Source of the DNA: an uncultured Sulfitobacter sp.
Lineage (GTDB): Bacteria > Pseudomonadota > Alphaproteobacteria > Rhodobacterales > Rhodobacteraceae
NCBI GenBank assembly: GCA_938003685.1
Contig: CALKXT010000030.1
Span: 1-64,000, forward strand
Reading direction: 5' to 3'
Length of the DNA stretch: 64,000 bases
Shown here: positions 28,021 through 37,715 of the stretch, piece by piece
Position numbering within the stretch: the stretch's first letter is position 1
How the letters are laid out: every line of letters starts with the position of its first letter
Translations under genes and position numbers: made by a program
Notes under the pieces: generated by a model
Seen by the model: the letters and a program-made list of their open reading frames with translations, nothing else
The model's database searches: none
What the model was told of the DNA's origin: nothing

Positions 28021-29241
28021 ATGAAATTGTCCACGCTGATCCGGTGCCTTGTCACCCTTGGTTTCCTTGCTCTGTCTGGGCAATCCGCAGTTGCACAAAA
28101 CCTGTTTGCACCTGTTGCCCGCGTTAATGATTCCGTAGTGACGGAATTTGAAGTTCAGCAACGGCAACGCTTCTTACAATTGCTCAACGCCCCGGGTGCT
28201 GATCGCAAAAGTGTTGTGGATGCGTTGATTGATGACCGCCTGCGCGCGGCATTGATCCGCGGCTTGGGTGTGTCCTTGAGCGAAGATGAAATCCGCGCAG
28301 GGCAATCTGATTTTGCCGGACGCGCCAACTTAAGCACAGAAGAGTTCATCCAAGCGCTGGGACAGTCCGGCGTGGACAAAGAAACCTTTCGCGATTTTAT
28401 TGCGGTGTCTCTGCTGTGGCGTGACTATATTCGTGCGCGCTATAACAAGAACGTAAACATCTCAAACGCTGAGATTGACCGGGCCCTTGGTGCGGGCAGT
28501 TCACAATCTGGTATCCGGGTTTTATTATCTGAGATCATCATCCCCGCCCCACCGCAAAATGCGGCACGCGTGGCGGCCTTGGCAGATCAAATATCGCAAA
28601 CCACCTCAGAATCTGAATTCTCAAGCTATGCACGCAAATACTCAGCAACCGCATCACGTGGCCGTGGTGGGCGGATGCCATGGACCCCTTTGGAAAAGCT
28701 GCCAACATCATTGCACGGTCTGCTCTTGGCACTGGCCCCCGGCGAAGTTACAGCACCCCTGCCCATTCCAAACGCGATTGCTTTGTTTCAATTGCGCGGC
28801 ATCGAAGAAACCGGCAAGCCAGCGCGCGCGTATTCTGAAATTGATTACGCGGCCCTCTACATCCCCGGTGGCCGTTCTGAAGCAGGTTTGGCGCAGGCTG
28901 CAAAAGTCCGTGCCAACGTAGACAAATGTGATGATCTTTATGCCATTGCCAAAGGGCAACCTGCCGAAGTTCTAGATCGTGGGTCCAAGAAGCCAAGTGA
29001 AATCCCACAGGACGTGGCAATTGAGTTGGCAAAGCTTGATCCCGGTGAAGCATCAACCGCATTGACCCGCGCCAACGGTCAAACCTTGGTATTCTTGATG
29101 TTGTGCAAACGCACTGCATTGGTGAATGCCGAAGTCGACCGCGAAAGCGTGATTGCTTCCATTCGTCAGCGCAAATTGGAAAACTATTCAAAACAGCTGA
29201 TCGAGCAGCTGCGCGCAGATGCCCGCATCACAGTTAAGTAA
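28021..29241 (+). CDS. surA: SurA-like periplasmic chaperone/peptidyl-prolyl isomerase
   Basis: Signal peptide; VARVNDSVVTEFEVQQRQRFLQLL...SASRGGRMPWTPLEKLP; between lptD and pdxA. Confidence 0.9.
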   Translation: MKLSTLIRCLVTLGFLALSGQSAVAQNLFAPVARVNDSVVTEFEVQQRQRFLQLLNAPGADRKSVVDALIDDRLRAALIRGLGVSLSEDEIRAGQSDFAGRANLSTEEFIQALGQSGVDKETFRDFIAVSLLWRDYIRARYNKNVNISNAEIDRALGAGSSQSGIRVLLSEIIIPAPPQNAARVAALADQISQTTSESEFSSYARKYSATASRGRGGRMPWTPLEKLPTSLHGLLLALAPGEVTAPLPIPNAIALFQLRGIEETGKPARAYSEIDYAALYIPGGRSEAGLAQAAKVRANVDKCDDLYAIAKGQPAEVLDRGSKKPSEIPQDVAIELAKLDPGEASTALTRANGQTLVFLMLCKRTALVNAEVDRESVIASIRQRKLENYSKQLIEQLRADARITVK

Positions 29242-30213
29242 ATGACCAAAGGCGTTTTGCCGGTTGTCATTTCGTGCGGCGAACCTGCGGGTATCGGACC
29301 TGAGGTCGCAGCGCGTGCTTGGGCTGCGATAGGGGCTGATATTCCAATGGTGTGGCTGGGTGATCCACGGCACCTGCCCCGCGACATTCCCCACCGGGTG
29401 ATTAACACATCAAGTGAAGCATTGACCTGCAACGATTCGCTGCCCGTTCTGGCACATGATTTTGGCAGTGACGTGGTGCATGGCACTGCCCAACCGGATC
29501 ACGCACAAGGCGTCATTGATATGATCGCACATGGTGTCATGATGGTACGTGATGGTCGGGCCAGCGCGCTTTGCACCGCTCCGATCCATAAAAAAGCTCT
29601 TAAAGATGGAGCAGCGTTTTTGTACCCCGGTCATACCGAATACCTCGCTGCCCTTGCCGGGGTCGATGATGTGGTGATGATGCTCGCCTCTGATCAATTA
29701 CGCGTGGTGCCAGCGACGATCCACATCGCGCTACAGGACGTACCGCAAAAGTTAACGCCCGCGGGGCTGCGTCGCACGATTGAAATCACCCATGTCGGAC
29801 TGCGTGATCAATTTGACATCACGGCCCCACGCATCGCTGTTGCGGGCCTAAACCCGCACGCTGGCGAAGGCGGTGCAATGGGTCAAGAAGAACTAGATTG
29901 GATTGCACCACTGGTGACACAAATGCAAAACGAGGGCTACGACCTTACCGGTCCCCTGCCCGCTGACACGATGTTTCACGCCGCTGCGCGCGCGCGCTAT
30001 GATGCGGCAATCGCGATGTATCATGATCAGGCGTTGATCCCGATCAAGACGTTGGATTTTGACAAAGGTGTCAACGTGACCCTTGGCCTGCCGTTCATCC
30101 GCACTTCGCCGGATCACGGCACGGCCTTTGATATCGCGGGCAAAGGTATCGCCAACCCAACCAGCATGATCGAAGCCATCAAGTTGGCGCATCACATGGC
30201 AGGTGGATCATGA
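29242..30213 (+). CDS. pdxA: 4-hydroxythreonine-4-phosphate dehydrogenase
   Basis: [18 protein letters not shown]...[16 protein letters not shown]...[44 protein letters not shown]. Confidence 0.96.
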   Translation: MTKGVLPVVISCGEPAGIGPEVAARAWAAIGADIPMVWLGDPRHLPRDIPHRVINTSSEALTCNDSLPVLAHDFGSDVVHGTAQPDHAQGVIDMIAHGVMMVRDGRASALCTAPIHKKALKDGAAFLYPGHTEYLAALAGVDDVVMMLASDQLRVVPATIHIALQDVPQKLTPAGLRRTIEITHVGLRDQFDITAPRIAVAGLNPHAGEGGAMGQEELDWIAPLVTQMQNEGYDLTGPLPADTMFHAAARARYDAAIAMYHDQALIPIKTLDFDKGVNVTLGLPFIRTSPDHGTAFDIAGKGIANPTSMIEAIKLAHHMAGGS

Positions 30214-31061
30214 GCGGCATTGATACACTGCCGCCCCTGCGCGATGTCATTGCGACGCATGAACTATCTGCACGCAAATCGCTGGGCCAGAACTTCCTGC
30301 TCGATCTGAACCTCACCGCCAAGATCGCCCGCCAAGCGGGTGATATGTCCGAATGTGATGTTCTCGAAATTGGCCCTGGCCCCGGTGGTCTGACGCGCGG
30401 GCTACTTTCCGAGGGCGCGCGCCACGTCTTATCGATTGAAAAAGATGCGCGGTGCTTGCCCGCCTTGGCCGAGATCGCGGCGGCCTATCCCGGCAAACTG
30501 ACCGTGATCGAAGGTGATGCGCTGGATATTGACCCTCTTAAACACCTGACGCCGCCGATCCGGGTCGCTGCAAACCTGCCCTATAACGTCGGCACCGAAT
30601 TGCTGGTGCGCTGGCTGACACCGCCAACATGGCCGCCATTCTGGCAAAGTCTCACGCTGATGTTCCAGCGTGAAGTCGCCCTGCGCATCGTGGCTGAACC
30701 CGGATCAAAGGCCTACGGTCGCCTTGCCCTGCTCGCACAGTGGCGCGCGGACCCACGCATTGTGATGCACCTACCGCCCGAGGCCTTCACGCCCGCGCCC
30801 AAAGTGTCTTCTGCTGTGGTCCATCTCACCGCGCTCCCCGAACCACGCTTTCCCGCTGATCCAGCGGTGTTGAACCGTGTAGTCGCTGCTGGTTTTAATC
30901 AACGCCGCAAGATGCTGCGCGCTTCACTCAAAGGGCTGGCACCGGACATCGAAGACCACCTGCGCACCGCTGGCATAAAACCCACCGACCGTGCAGAACA
31001 AATCCCGTTGGAAGGGTTCTGTGCCCTGGCGCGCGAGATTGAGAAAGCTAACAAAGCATGA
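30210..31061 (+). CDS. rsmA: 16S rRNA dimethyladenosine transferase
   Basis: [19 protein letters not shown]...[16 protein letters not shown]...[16 protein letters not shown]. Confidence 0.96.
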   Translation: MSGIDTLPPLRDVIATHELSARKSLGQNFLLDLNLTAKIARQAGDMSECDVLEIGPGPGGLTRGLLSEGARHVLSIEKDARCLPALAEIAAAYPGKLTVIEGDALDIDPLKHLTPPIRVAANLPYNVGTELLVRWLTPPTWPPFWQSLTLMFQREVALRIVAEPGSKAYGRLALLAQWRADPRIVMHLPPEAFTPAPKVSSAVVHLTALPEPRFPADPAVLNRVVAAGFNQRRKMLRASLKGLAPDIEDHLRTAGIKPTDRAEQIPLEGFCALAREIEKANKA

Positions 31062-31627
31062 TCCGCCTGCTTGCCTCTGTCCTGTGGATCGCACTTCTGG
31101 GTGCCTGCACCACCGGACACGGCACCAACGGTCCCCCACGGGGCACAGAGGCCGAGATTGCAGCGCTTGCACAATCCCTCCAAGCACTTGATCCACAGAT
31201 CGACGCAGGCGAAGCAAACCGTGCGGCGCGGATTTCCTATGAATACTCCCACCAGCTTGCCATTGCCTACCAGATCACCGACGCCCCCCTGACCCACAAC
31301 GCCAAGGTCAATCGCGGTGAAAAGCCGCGAGGCCTGTGCCGTCACTGGGCCGAAGACATGGAAGCGCGTTTGAACCAAGAGGGTTTCAAGACGCTTGTGG
31401 TACATCGCGCCATCGCCAATGCGCAAAAACGCTTTTTGATTGAACACAGCAGCGCTGTGATTTCTGCGCGCGGCGATACGATGGAACAAGGCATTGTCGT
31501 TGATCCATGGCGCATGGGTGGCGTGTTGTTCTGGTCAAAGGTGACCGAGGATCCTAAATACCCTTGGCGGCGGCGGATCGACGTTCAAACCGAAAAGGGA
31601 TTTGTACGTTACCCGGAGCCGACATAG
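31058..31627 (+). CDS. Hypothetical lipoprotein
   Basis: [22 protein letters not shown] lipobox; ATGA overlap with rsmA. Confidence 0.75.
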   Translation: MIRLLASVLWIALLGACTTGHGTNGPPRGTEAEIAALAQSLQALDPQIDAGEANRAARISYEYSHQLAIAYQITDAPLTHNAKVNRGEKPRGLCRHWAEDMEARLNQEGFKTLVVHRAIANAQKRFLIEHSSAVISARGDTMEQGIVVDPWRMGGVLFWSKVTEDPKYPWRRRIDVQTEKGFVRYPEPT

Positions 31628-31642
31628 TGCTATCGCTGTGCG

Positions 31643-32044
31643 TTACGAACCCGCGTCAGCCATTTTGCGTAAGATACGCAACGCATCATTTTCACGCCCA
31701 TCAGGTACAAACAGGTGATCGTGATAGAAACCTGAGACCGGATTGACGCCCATATCGTCTTTCGCCAATTCTGATGCAATGCGCGCCATGAATCCAACCG
31801 CCTCAAGCGAAGAGTGAATGTTGAGCGTGATCATGCGGCACGGGAATTCATACGGCAGGTTGTGAGTTTCCGCGTCTGATTTCAAAAGAATTAGCGTAGT
31901 TCCCTCAGCTTCTTCAAACATCATGCGACACCTCACCTTTGGCATCTGCTGATTTGGTGGAATCGTTACGAATACAAACACCCCCTCAACCAAAACGGCA
32001 GAAAGCGAGCTAATCAATTTATCTAAATTTGTCTCACCTGTCAT
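31643..32044 (-). CDS. ACT-domain-like protein (DUF2241-type)
   Basis: MTGETNLDKLISSLSAVLVEGVFVFVTIP...MITLNIHSSLEAVGFMARIASELAKDDMGVNPVSGFYHDHLFVP. Confidence 0.8.
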   Translation of the reverse strand: MTGETNLDKLISSLSAVLVEGVFVFVTIPPNQQMPKVRCRMMFEEAEGTTLILLKSDAETHNLPYEFPCRMITLNIHSSLEAVGFMARIASELAKDDMGVNPVSGFYHDHLFVPDGRENDALRILRKMADAGS

Positions 32045-32080
32045 GTAATACTCCAAACTGCGCGGTGGCGTTGTTGCTAT

Positions 32081-32112
32081 AAAAAAGGCCCCGCAACTAC
32101 GAGGCCATTTTT
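32081..32112 (-). terminator. Terminator downstream of the DUF4167 gene
   Basis: Minus strand ggcctcg-tagttg-cggggccTTTTTT. Confidence 0.75.
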
Positions 32113-32115
32113 AAA

Positions 32116-32862
32116 TTATTCCGCCGCTTCGGGCTGATCGCCATTGCCGCCATCATCGCCCTCATTCTGGGGTTTTGGTGCAGGTTTACGTCGCGGTGCC
32201 CGCTTGGGCTTGGGTTTACTTTCGGGTGTTTCAACCAAACCACTGTCAGGCTCTGCTGCTTCGCCTTGGGTCACAAAGTCAGGCAATTGTGAAGCAGTGT
32301 CGGGCTTGCGACGCGGCGCGCGTTTTTGTTTGGGTTTTTCACCAGCTTGATCAGTGTCACGCTTGGATGCCGCATCGTTGTGTTGGCCACCTTGGTGTTG
32401 TTGCGGTTGCGGCTGTGGTTGGCTGTCATTTTGATGACCACCCTGATGTGGCTGACCACCACTACTATGCTGTTCACGCGGCTGTTGGCCACCGTCTTGG
32501 GTGTTGTTATTGCCCTCACGTTCCTGACGCTCTTGGCGTTCACGATCACGCTCAATCTGGCGTTCGCGATTTTGGCGTTCTTGCTCTTCGCGTTTGGCGT
32601 CCATTTCACGCTGGGCTTCGGCCAACAGACGCAAATAATGTTCTGCGTGTTGCTGGAAGTTTTCCATAGCAACGCGGTCATTGGACAGCTGTGCGTCACG
32701 CGCAAGTTGATTGTATTTCTCAATCACCTGCTGCGGCGTGCCGCGCACTTTGCCCTCTGGGCCTGAACTGTCGAATACGCGGTTAACTACGTTACCGCCT
32801 TGGCTGTGCTGCGTGCGGTTGCGGTTATTTTTGGACCGGCCCCGTGATCTGGTAGATTTCAT
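32116..32862 (-). CDS. DUF4167 domain-containing protein with low-complexity C-terminus
   Basis: RSRGRSKNNRNRTQHSQGGNVVNRVFDSSGPEGKVRGTPQQVIEKYNQLARDAQLSNDRVAMENFQQHAEHYLRLL. Confidence 0.9.
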   Translation of the reverse strand: MKSTRSRGRSKNNRNRTQHSQGGNVVNRVFDSSGPEGKVRGTPQQVIEKYNQLARDAQLSNDRVAMENFQQHAEHYLRLLAEAQREMDAKREEQERQNRERQIERDRERQERQEREGNNNTQDGGQQPREQHSSGGQPHQGGHQNDSQPQPQPQQHQGGQHNDAASKRDTDQAGEKPKQKRAPRRKPDTASQLPDFVTQGEAAEPDSGLVETPESKPKPKRAPRRKPAPKPQNEGDDGGNGDQPEAAE

Positions 32863-33077
32863 GTAAACTGATCAGCCTTCAAATGCTGTTATTCGTAAAA
32901 ACCGAGGTGACGTAGCAGCGCCACTATAAAACCCGATTGTGCGAGATGTTGGGCATAAAGCCGCGCGGGACCGCCCTAAAGCATCCACCGCTGCAACACG
33001 TTTGAATAAGCATGTCGAATCGATCACGGCAAGGGGAAAGTGCAATTGAGGGTGGAGTTTAGGTCATTTTCGCAGCT

Positions 33078-33920
33078 TTATGCCGGTCTGTCGGCACAAA
33101 CAACACGGGGACGGCCATCCAGATCATAGGCCAAGGTGACACGGCCCCAGCCAGAGTCCTGAAAAATTTTGCACACGTCTTGGCCTTGTTGCCAGCCAAT
33201 TTCGACCATAACCCGCCCATCAGATGACAAATATCCCTGCGCCTGGTCGGCAATGATACGATAAACTGACAATCCATCGGCCCCGTCCGTCAAAGCCATT
33301 GCAGGCTCATGCAACGCCAGCTCTGGGGCGACATCAGCCATTTCAGCCGCGGCTAGATACGGAGGGTTTGATACAATCAAATCAAAACGGCCTTCGACGT
33401 TTTCGAACCAATCTGACAGCGTAATCTCTGCACGTGCCTGAACGTCGTGCAACACCGCGTTGGCGCTGGCCTGCAAGCACGCCACCTCTGACAAATCCGT
33501 ACCAACACCTGTTGCATCTGGTCGTTCAGCCAACAGCGTCACCAAAATACAGCCCGATCCTGTACCAAGGTCCAAGACACGCTCAAACGGTTCACCCAAA
33601 GCCAGTTCAATCAGCGTTTCGGTCTCGGGCCTTGGGTCCAGCACATCCCGGCTCACGTTGAAGTCACGGCCATAAAAGCCGCGGCTGCCTATGAGGTGCG
33701 ACACCGGAACCCGTACCGCCCGCAATGCAATCAAATGCTCGTACCGTTCGGCAATTTCTGGCGCAATTTCTTCGGGTGCGATTAATGTAACGCGCGCCGC
33801 ATCTACGGATGCGGCATGGGCCAATAAAATTCGCGCGTCGCGGGCTGGATCTGGGACACCTGCGGCACGCAACCGCGATGTCGCCAATACCATGGCTTGA
33901 GCGGCAGTGGGTGCGCTCAT
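33078..33920 (-). CDS. prmC: Peptide chain release factor N(5)-glutamine methyltransferase
   Basis: [16 protein letters not shown]...[20 protein letters not shown] motif; adjacent to prfA. Confidence 0.95.
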   Translation of the reverse strand: MSAPTAAQAMVLATSRLRAAGVPDPARDARILLAHAASVDAARVTLIAPEEIAPEIAERYEHLIALRAVRVPVSHLIGSRGFYGRDFNVSRDVLDPRPETETLIELALGEPFERVLDLGTGSGCILVTLLAERPDATGVGTDLSEVACLQASANAVLHDVQARAEITLSDWFENVEGRFDLIVSNPPYLAAAEMADVAPELALHEPAMALTDGADGLSVYRIIADQAQGYLSSDGRVMVEIGWQQGQDVCKIFQDSGWGRVTLAYDLDGRPRVVCADRPA

Positions 33921-34963
33921 CCGTTCATCTCGGCCAGCAACCGCGCTTGGTTATCGGCTGTCAGGGCGTCAACAATCTCATCCAGATCACCCTGCATCAC
34001 CGCGTCTAGACGGTACAAAGTAAGGTTGATGCGATGGTCTGTCATACGCCCCTGTGGGAAATTATAGGTTCTTATCCGCTCTGATCGATCCCCAGAGCCA
34101 ACCTGCGCGGCCCGGTCCGCAGAGCGTTCATTGTCCATACGATTGCGTTCTTGGTCATACAGCCGTGCCTTTAGCACCTGCATCGCTTTTTCACGGTTGC
34201 GGTGTTGGGATTTTTCCGAGGACGTCACTACAATCCCCGTCGGCAGGTGTGTTATCCGAACCGCAGAATCGGTGGTGTTCACGTGCTGCCCACCTGCCCC
34301 AGAAGATCGCATCGTATCAATGCGGATGTCATTCTGGTTAATCTCGATGTCCACGTCTTCGGCCTCTGGCAACACCGCAACCGTCGCAGCAGAGGTATGA
34401 ATACGCCCCCCACTTTCAGTTGTCGGCACCCGCTGTACCCGATGCACGCCGCTTTCGAATTTCAACCGCGCAAAAACATTCTGTCCGGTGATATGCGCGA
34501 CAATTTCTTTGACGCCGCCCAGTTCGGTCATTTGCTCTTCGATCAGATCAAAACCCCAACCGCGCGCCTCGCAGTAGCGTTGATACATGCGCAATAGATC
34601 AGCCGCGAACAAGGCCGCCTCATCCCCACCTGTACCGGGCCGAATTTCCAACATCGCAGGTTTTGCATCTGCTGCATCGCGCGGCAACAACGCCAGTTGC
34701 AAAGCCTCTTCAGCCTTGGGCAAAGCGGCCTTTAATCCGGGCATTTCTTCTTGCGCAAGTTCGGCCATTTCAGGATCCGCCAACATCGCCTTGGCTTCAT
34801 CCATATCGCTCAGCAATTGCTTATAGGCGTCGATTTGTTCCACCACAGGGCGCAGATCAGAATATTCCTTGGCCAGTGCCGCAAAATCAGCGCCGTCCGA
34901 CCCAGAGGACATAGACGCTTCCAGAAACTGAAAGCGTTGCGAAATTTGTTCAAGGCGGTCCAT
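33917..34963 (-). CDS. prfA: Peptide chain release factor 1
   Basis: [28 protein letters not shown] with the GGQ motif. Confidence 0.97.
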   Translation of the reverse strand: MDRLEQISQRFQFLEASMSSGSDGADFAALAKEYSDLRPVVEQIDAYKQLLSDMDEAKAMLADPEMAELAQEEMPGLKAALPKAEEALQLALLPRDAADAKPAMLEIRPGTGGDEAALFAADLLRMYQRYCEARGWGFDLIEEQMTELGGVKEIVAHITGQNVFARLKFESGVHRVQRVPTTESGGRIHTSAATVAVLPEAEDVDIEINQNDIRIDTMRSSGAGGQHVNTTDSAVRITHLPTGIVVTSSEKSQHRNREKAMQVLKARLYDQERNRMDNERSADRAAQVGSGDRSERIRTYNFPQGRMTDHRINLTLYRLDAVMQGDLDEIVDALTADNQARLLAEMNG

Positions 34964-35034
34964 TGGGATCATCTGTTTCGTGTCGCTGATGCAAAGGCTT
35001 TGGTCAAGGGGCGCTGCTATGCTATAGTATCAAC

Positions 35035-35307
35035 ATGATACGCTTTGCCATCATCATAACCCTATTGCCAATGACCTTGCCAACTGATGTAGCCGCACAG
35101 GGACGCAAGACGGTCGATTGTTATTGCACCGACCGCAATCACCAACGCATTGAACTGGGTGAAACGATTTGTTTACAAGTGGATGGACGCATGTTCATGG
35201 CGCAATGCCAGATGTCGCTAAACGTGCCGATGTGGCGCGAGGTGCAAACGGGTTGCCTGAGCAGCCAAGTGACGCCGCTGATGTCTAACATACCAATAGC
35301 GGGCTGA
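35035..35307 (+). CDS. Small secreted Cys-containing hypothetical protein
   Basis: MIRFAIIITLLPMTLPTDVAAQ signal peptide; DCYCTDRNHQRIELGETICLQ...AQCQ...TGC. Confidence 0.65.
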   Translation: MIRFAIIITLLPMTLPTDVAAQGRKTVDCYCTDRNHQRIELGETICLQVDGRMFMAQCQMSLNVPMWREVQTGCLSSQVTPLMSNIPIAG

Positions 35308-35309
35308 CG

Positions 35310-35777
35310 CTATTTTAGGTCCGCACGCAGCACCCAGCCTTTAACACGCGCCTTATTGACACCAAAATCATAGCTGCCAAACCTCAAACGTGCAAAGATT
35401 TGAAGTGTCGATTTGCCTTCCAAAGGCAGCTGCGTCAAAGATACGGTTGTGTAATCCGGAAACCCCAGAACTGCGGAACGTGTCTCATAGGCAATCTGCC
35501 CTTGTCCAAGGCTGCCGGACACCACTCGCGTACGCGAGGTCGCTGTGACCACATTATGCAGCCGTTCCAATTCAGCCTTGCCATCCCCCTCAAACAGGAA
35601 CTGCGCTGTAAACTTGCCGGCACCTGCATATTCACCCGGTGCCAGTTTAGGGTACTTTACGGTCAACCAGCGGGCCTGGTCCACAGGGGCAAACCGAACA
35701 TAGGCCAATCCCGCGACAACGGCGATCAGTAAAAGAAACGCGATCCATCTCATCATCCGCATTTTCCGCCATTTCAT
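35310..35777 (-). CDS. DUF1499 domain-containing protein
   Basis: N-terminal TM; LHNVVTATSRTRVVSGSLGQGQIAYETRSAVLGFPDYTTVSL...LQIFARLRFGSYDFGVNKARVKGWV; start uncertain. Confidence 0.8.
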   Translation of the reverse strand: MKWRKMRMMRWIAFLLLIAVVAGLAYVRFAPVDQARWLTVKYPKLAPGEYAGAGKFTAQFLFEGDGKAELERLHNVVTATSRTRVVSGSLGQGQIAYETRSAVLGFPDYTTVSLTQLPLEGKSTLQIFARLRFGSYDFGVNKARVKGWVLRADLK

Positions 35778-35805
35778 CTAGCTAAATAACCTCAAAAACG
35801 TGCCC

Positions 35806-36753
35806 TTAACGATACGCCACACCCGGAAGAACGCATAACATTTCATACAAGATATTTGCCCCCGTCAGTGCCGTGTTTCCAGACGTATCATAGGGTGGAG
35901 ACACTTCAACCAGATCACCACCAACGATGTTCAAACCTTTGAGAGCGCGGATCAATTCAAGTGCCTGTGGCGTGGTCAGCCCACCTATCTCAGGCGTGCC
36001 AGTGCCGGGCGCATAGGCCGGATCAAGGCTGTCGATGTCATAGGTCACATAGGTTGGTACATCACCAATATCGCGCCTGATCTCGGCCCCCAGCGTTGCA
36101 AGTGATTTGCCCCACAACTCATGCGCGGGAAATTGTTGGAACCCCCAATCGGCGGCTTCTGTGAAATCCTCGGCTGAGTATCCCGTACCTCGCAAACCAA
36201 TTTGATATGTTTTTGAAGGGTTTATCAGGCCTTCTTCATAGGCGCGGCGAAACACCGTGCCGTGGGTTTCACGTTCGCCAAACATGTCTTCATTCACATC
36301 GGCGTGGGCGTCCACATGTACCAATGCCAATGGGCCGTGTCGCTTTGCCATCGCCCGCAAGATTGGCAGGGTAATCGAATGATCACCACCAATCGCCAAA
36401 GGCATCGCGTCATAGTTTAAGATAGCATCGTAACTCTCTGATATAATTTTTAAACTCTCACTTAATGAGAACGTATTTATCGCCAAATCACCTATGTCCG
36501 CGACTTGCAAACTATCAAAGGGCGCGGCACCCGTTGCCAAATTATAAGGCCGCAACATCGCGCTTTCGCTGCGCACCTGTTTGGGGCCAAAGCGTGTGCC
36601 AGATCGCCACGATGTTCCGATATCCATCGGTATGCCCAACACCGCAACATCCAGCCCCTTCAACTCATTGGCAGAAGGCAGTCGCATAAAAGTATTTGGC
36701 CCAGAGAACCGCGCCAGATCATTGCCGCTGATGGGTTGGTTTTTAGTACTCAT
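35806..36753 (-). CDS. Ureohydrolase family protein (agmatinase/guanidinobutyrase-like)
   Basis: LAIGGDHSITLPILRAMAKRHGPLALVHVDAHADVNEDMFGERETHGTVFRRA...TYDIDSLDPAYAPGTGTPEIGGL. Confidence 0.92.
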   Translation of the reverse strand: MSTKNQPISGNDLARFSGPNTFMRLPSANELKGLDVAVLGIPMDIGTSWRSGTRFGPKQVRSESAMLRPYNLATGAAPFDSLQVADIGDLAINTFSLSESLKIISESYDAILNYDAMPLAIGGDHSITLPILRAMAKRHGPLALVHVDAHADVNEDMFGERETHGTVFRRAYEEGLINPSKTYQIGLRGTGYSAEDFTEAADWGFQQFPAHELWGKSLATLGAEIRRDIGDVPTYVTYDIDSLDPAYAPGTGTPEIGGLTTPQALELIRALKGLNIVGGDLVEVSPPYDTSGNTALTGANILYEMLCVLPGVAYR

Positions 36754-37715
36754 GTGGTCCTCATCCGATGGCCAAGCAGGCTTAGAATTTCAGTCGCAAC
36801 ATGCGCGCCCGCTATGGCTGTCGCCCCTGTGGTGTCAAAGGGGGGTGATACCTCAACAATATCCCCCCCCATGATGTTGATGCCCGCGAGATCACGCAAC
36901 ATCGATGCGCATTGCGCAGATGTCAGACCACCCCAGACTGGCGTGCCCGTGCCCGGCGCATAAGCCGGGTCCAGCGCGTCAATATCAAACGTCAGATACG
37001 TTGGGTTGTTGCTCAAGATTGATTTGATCCGCTCGACTGTGGCAATCGGACCCTGTTCATGGACCTCACGCGCGTCAATAACGGTGACCCCCAGCGTATC
37101 CTCGTTTGTGGTTCTAATCCCCACTTGAACAGAAGTTTTTGGGTCAACAATCCCCGATTTCACAGCCTTATAAAACATCGTGCCGTGATCGATCCGGTCC
37201 ATATCATCATCCGGCCATGTGTCCGTGTGTGCATCAAATTGAAGCAAGCTGATCGGGCCGTATTTTTCTGCATATGCCTTAAGAATTGGGAAAGTGATGT
37301 AATGATCGCCCCCCAGTACAACGCTGGCGACGCCTGCATCCAAAATACCCTTGATATGCGCCTGCAACGCGGCCGGAAATTGGCTGACATGACCATAATC
37401 AAAGGCCAGATCGCCGTAATCCGCGATGGCGAACTCACTAAGCACATCAAAATCCCAACCGTACGGTGCATCGGGTGCCTGAAGCGCGCTGGCTTCTCGG
37501 ATTGCACGTGGTCCCAACCGTGTGCCGGGACGGTTAGTCACCGCTTGATCAAACGGCACACCCGTTACGGCAATGTCGACGCCGGTCAAATCCTTGGTGT
37601 ATTTTCGGCGCAAAAATGATGTTGCACCACCAAAAGTCAGCTCAAAACTTGGCCCCTTCAGATCATTACGGGTGAAGGCCATATCGATTTGTTTTGATGC
37701 ATCTTCTAAGGCCAT
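36750..37715 (-). CDS. Ureohydrolase family protein (agmatinase-like)
   Basis: VVLGGDHYITFPILKAYAEKYGPISLLQFDAHTDTWPDDDMDRIDHGTMFYKAV...TFDIDALDPAYAPGTGTPVWGGL. Confidence 0.93.
   Translation of the reverse strand: MALEDASKQIDMAFTRNDLKGPSFELTFGGATSFLRRKYTKDLTGVDIAVTGVPFDQAVTNRPGTRLGPRAIREASALQAPDAPYGWDFDVLSEFAIADYGDLAFDYGHVSQFPAALQAHIKGILDAGVASVVLGGDHYITFPILKAYAEKYGPISLLQFDAHTDTWPDDDMDRIDHGTMFYKAVKSGIVDPKTSVQVGIRTTNEDTLGVTVIDAREVHEQGPIATVERIKSILSNNPTYLTFDIDALDPAYAPGTGTPVWGGLTSAQCASMLRDLAGINIMGGDIVEVSPPFDTTGATAIAGAHVATEILSLLGHRMRTT

Noticed and set aside
32175-32766. Plus-strand hydrophobic ORFs over the DUF4167 gene
   Set aside because: Antisense frames of a low-complexity coding region; not supported by a recognisable family or start context.
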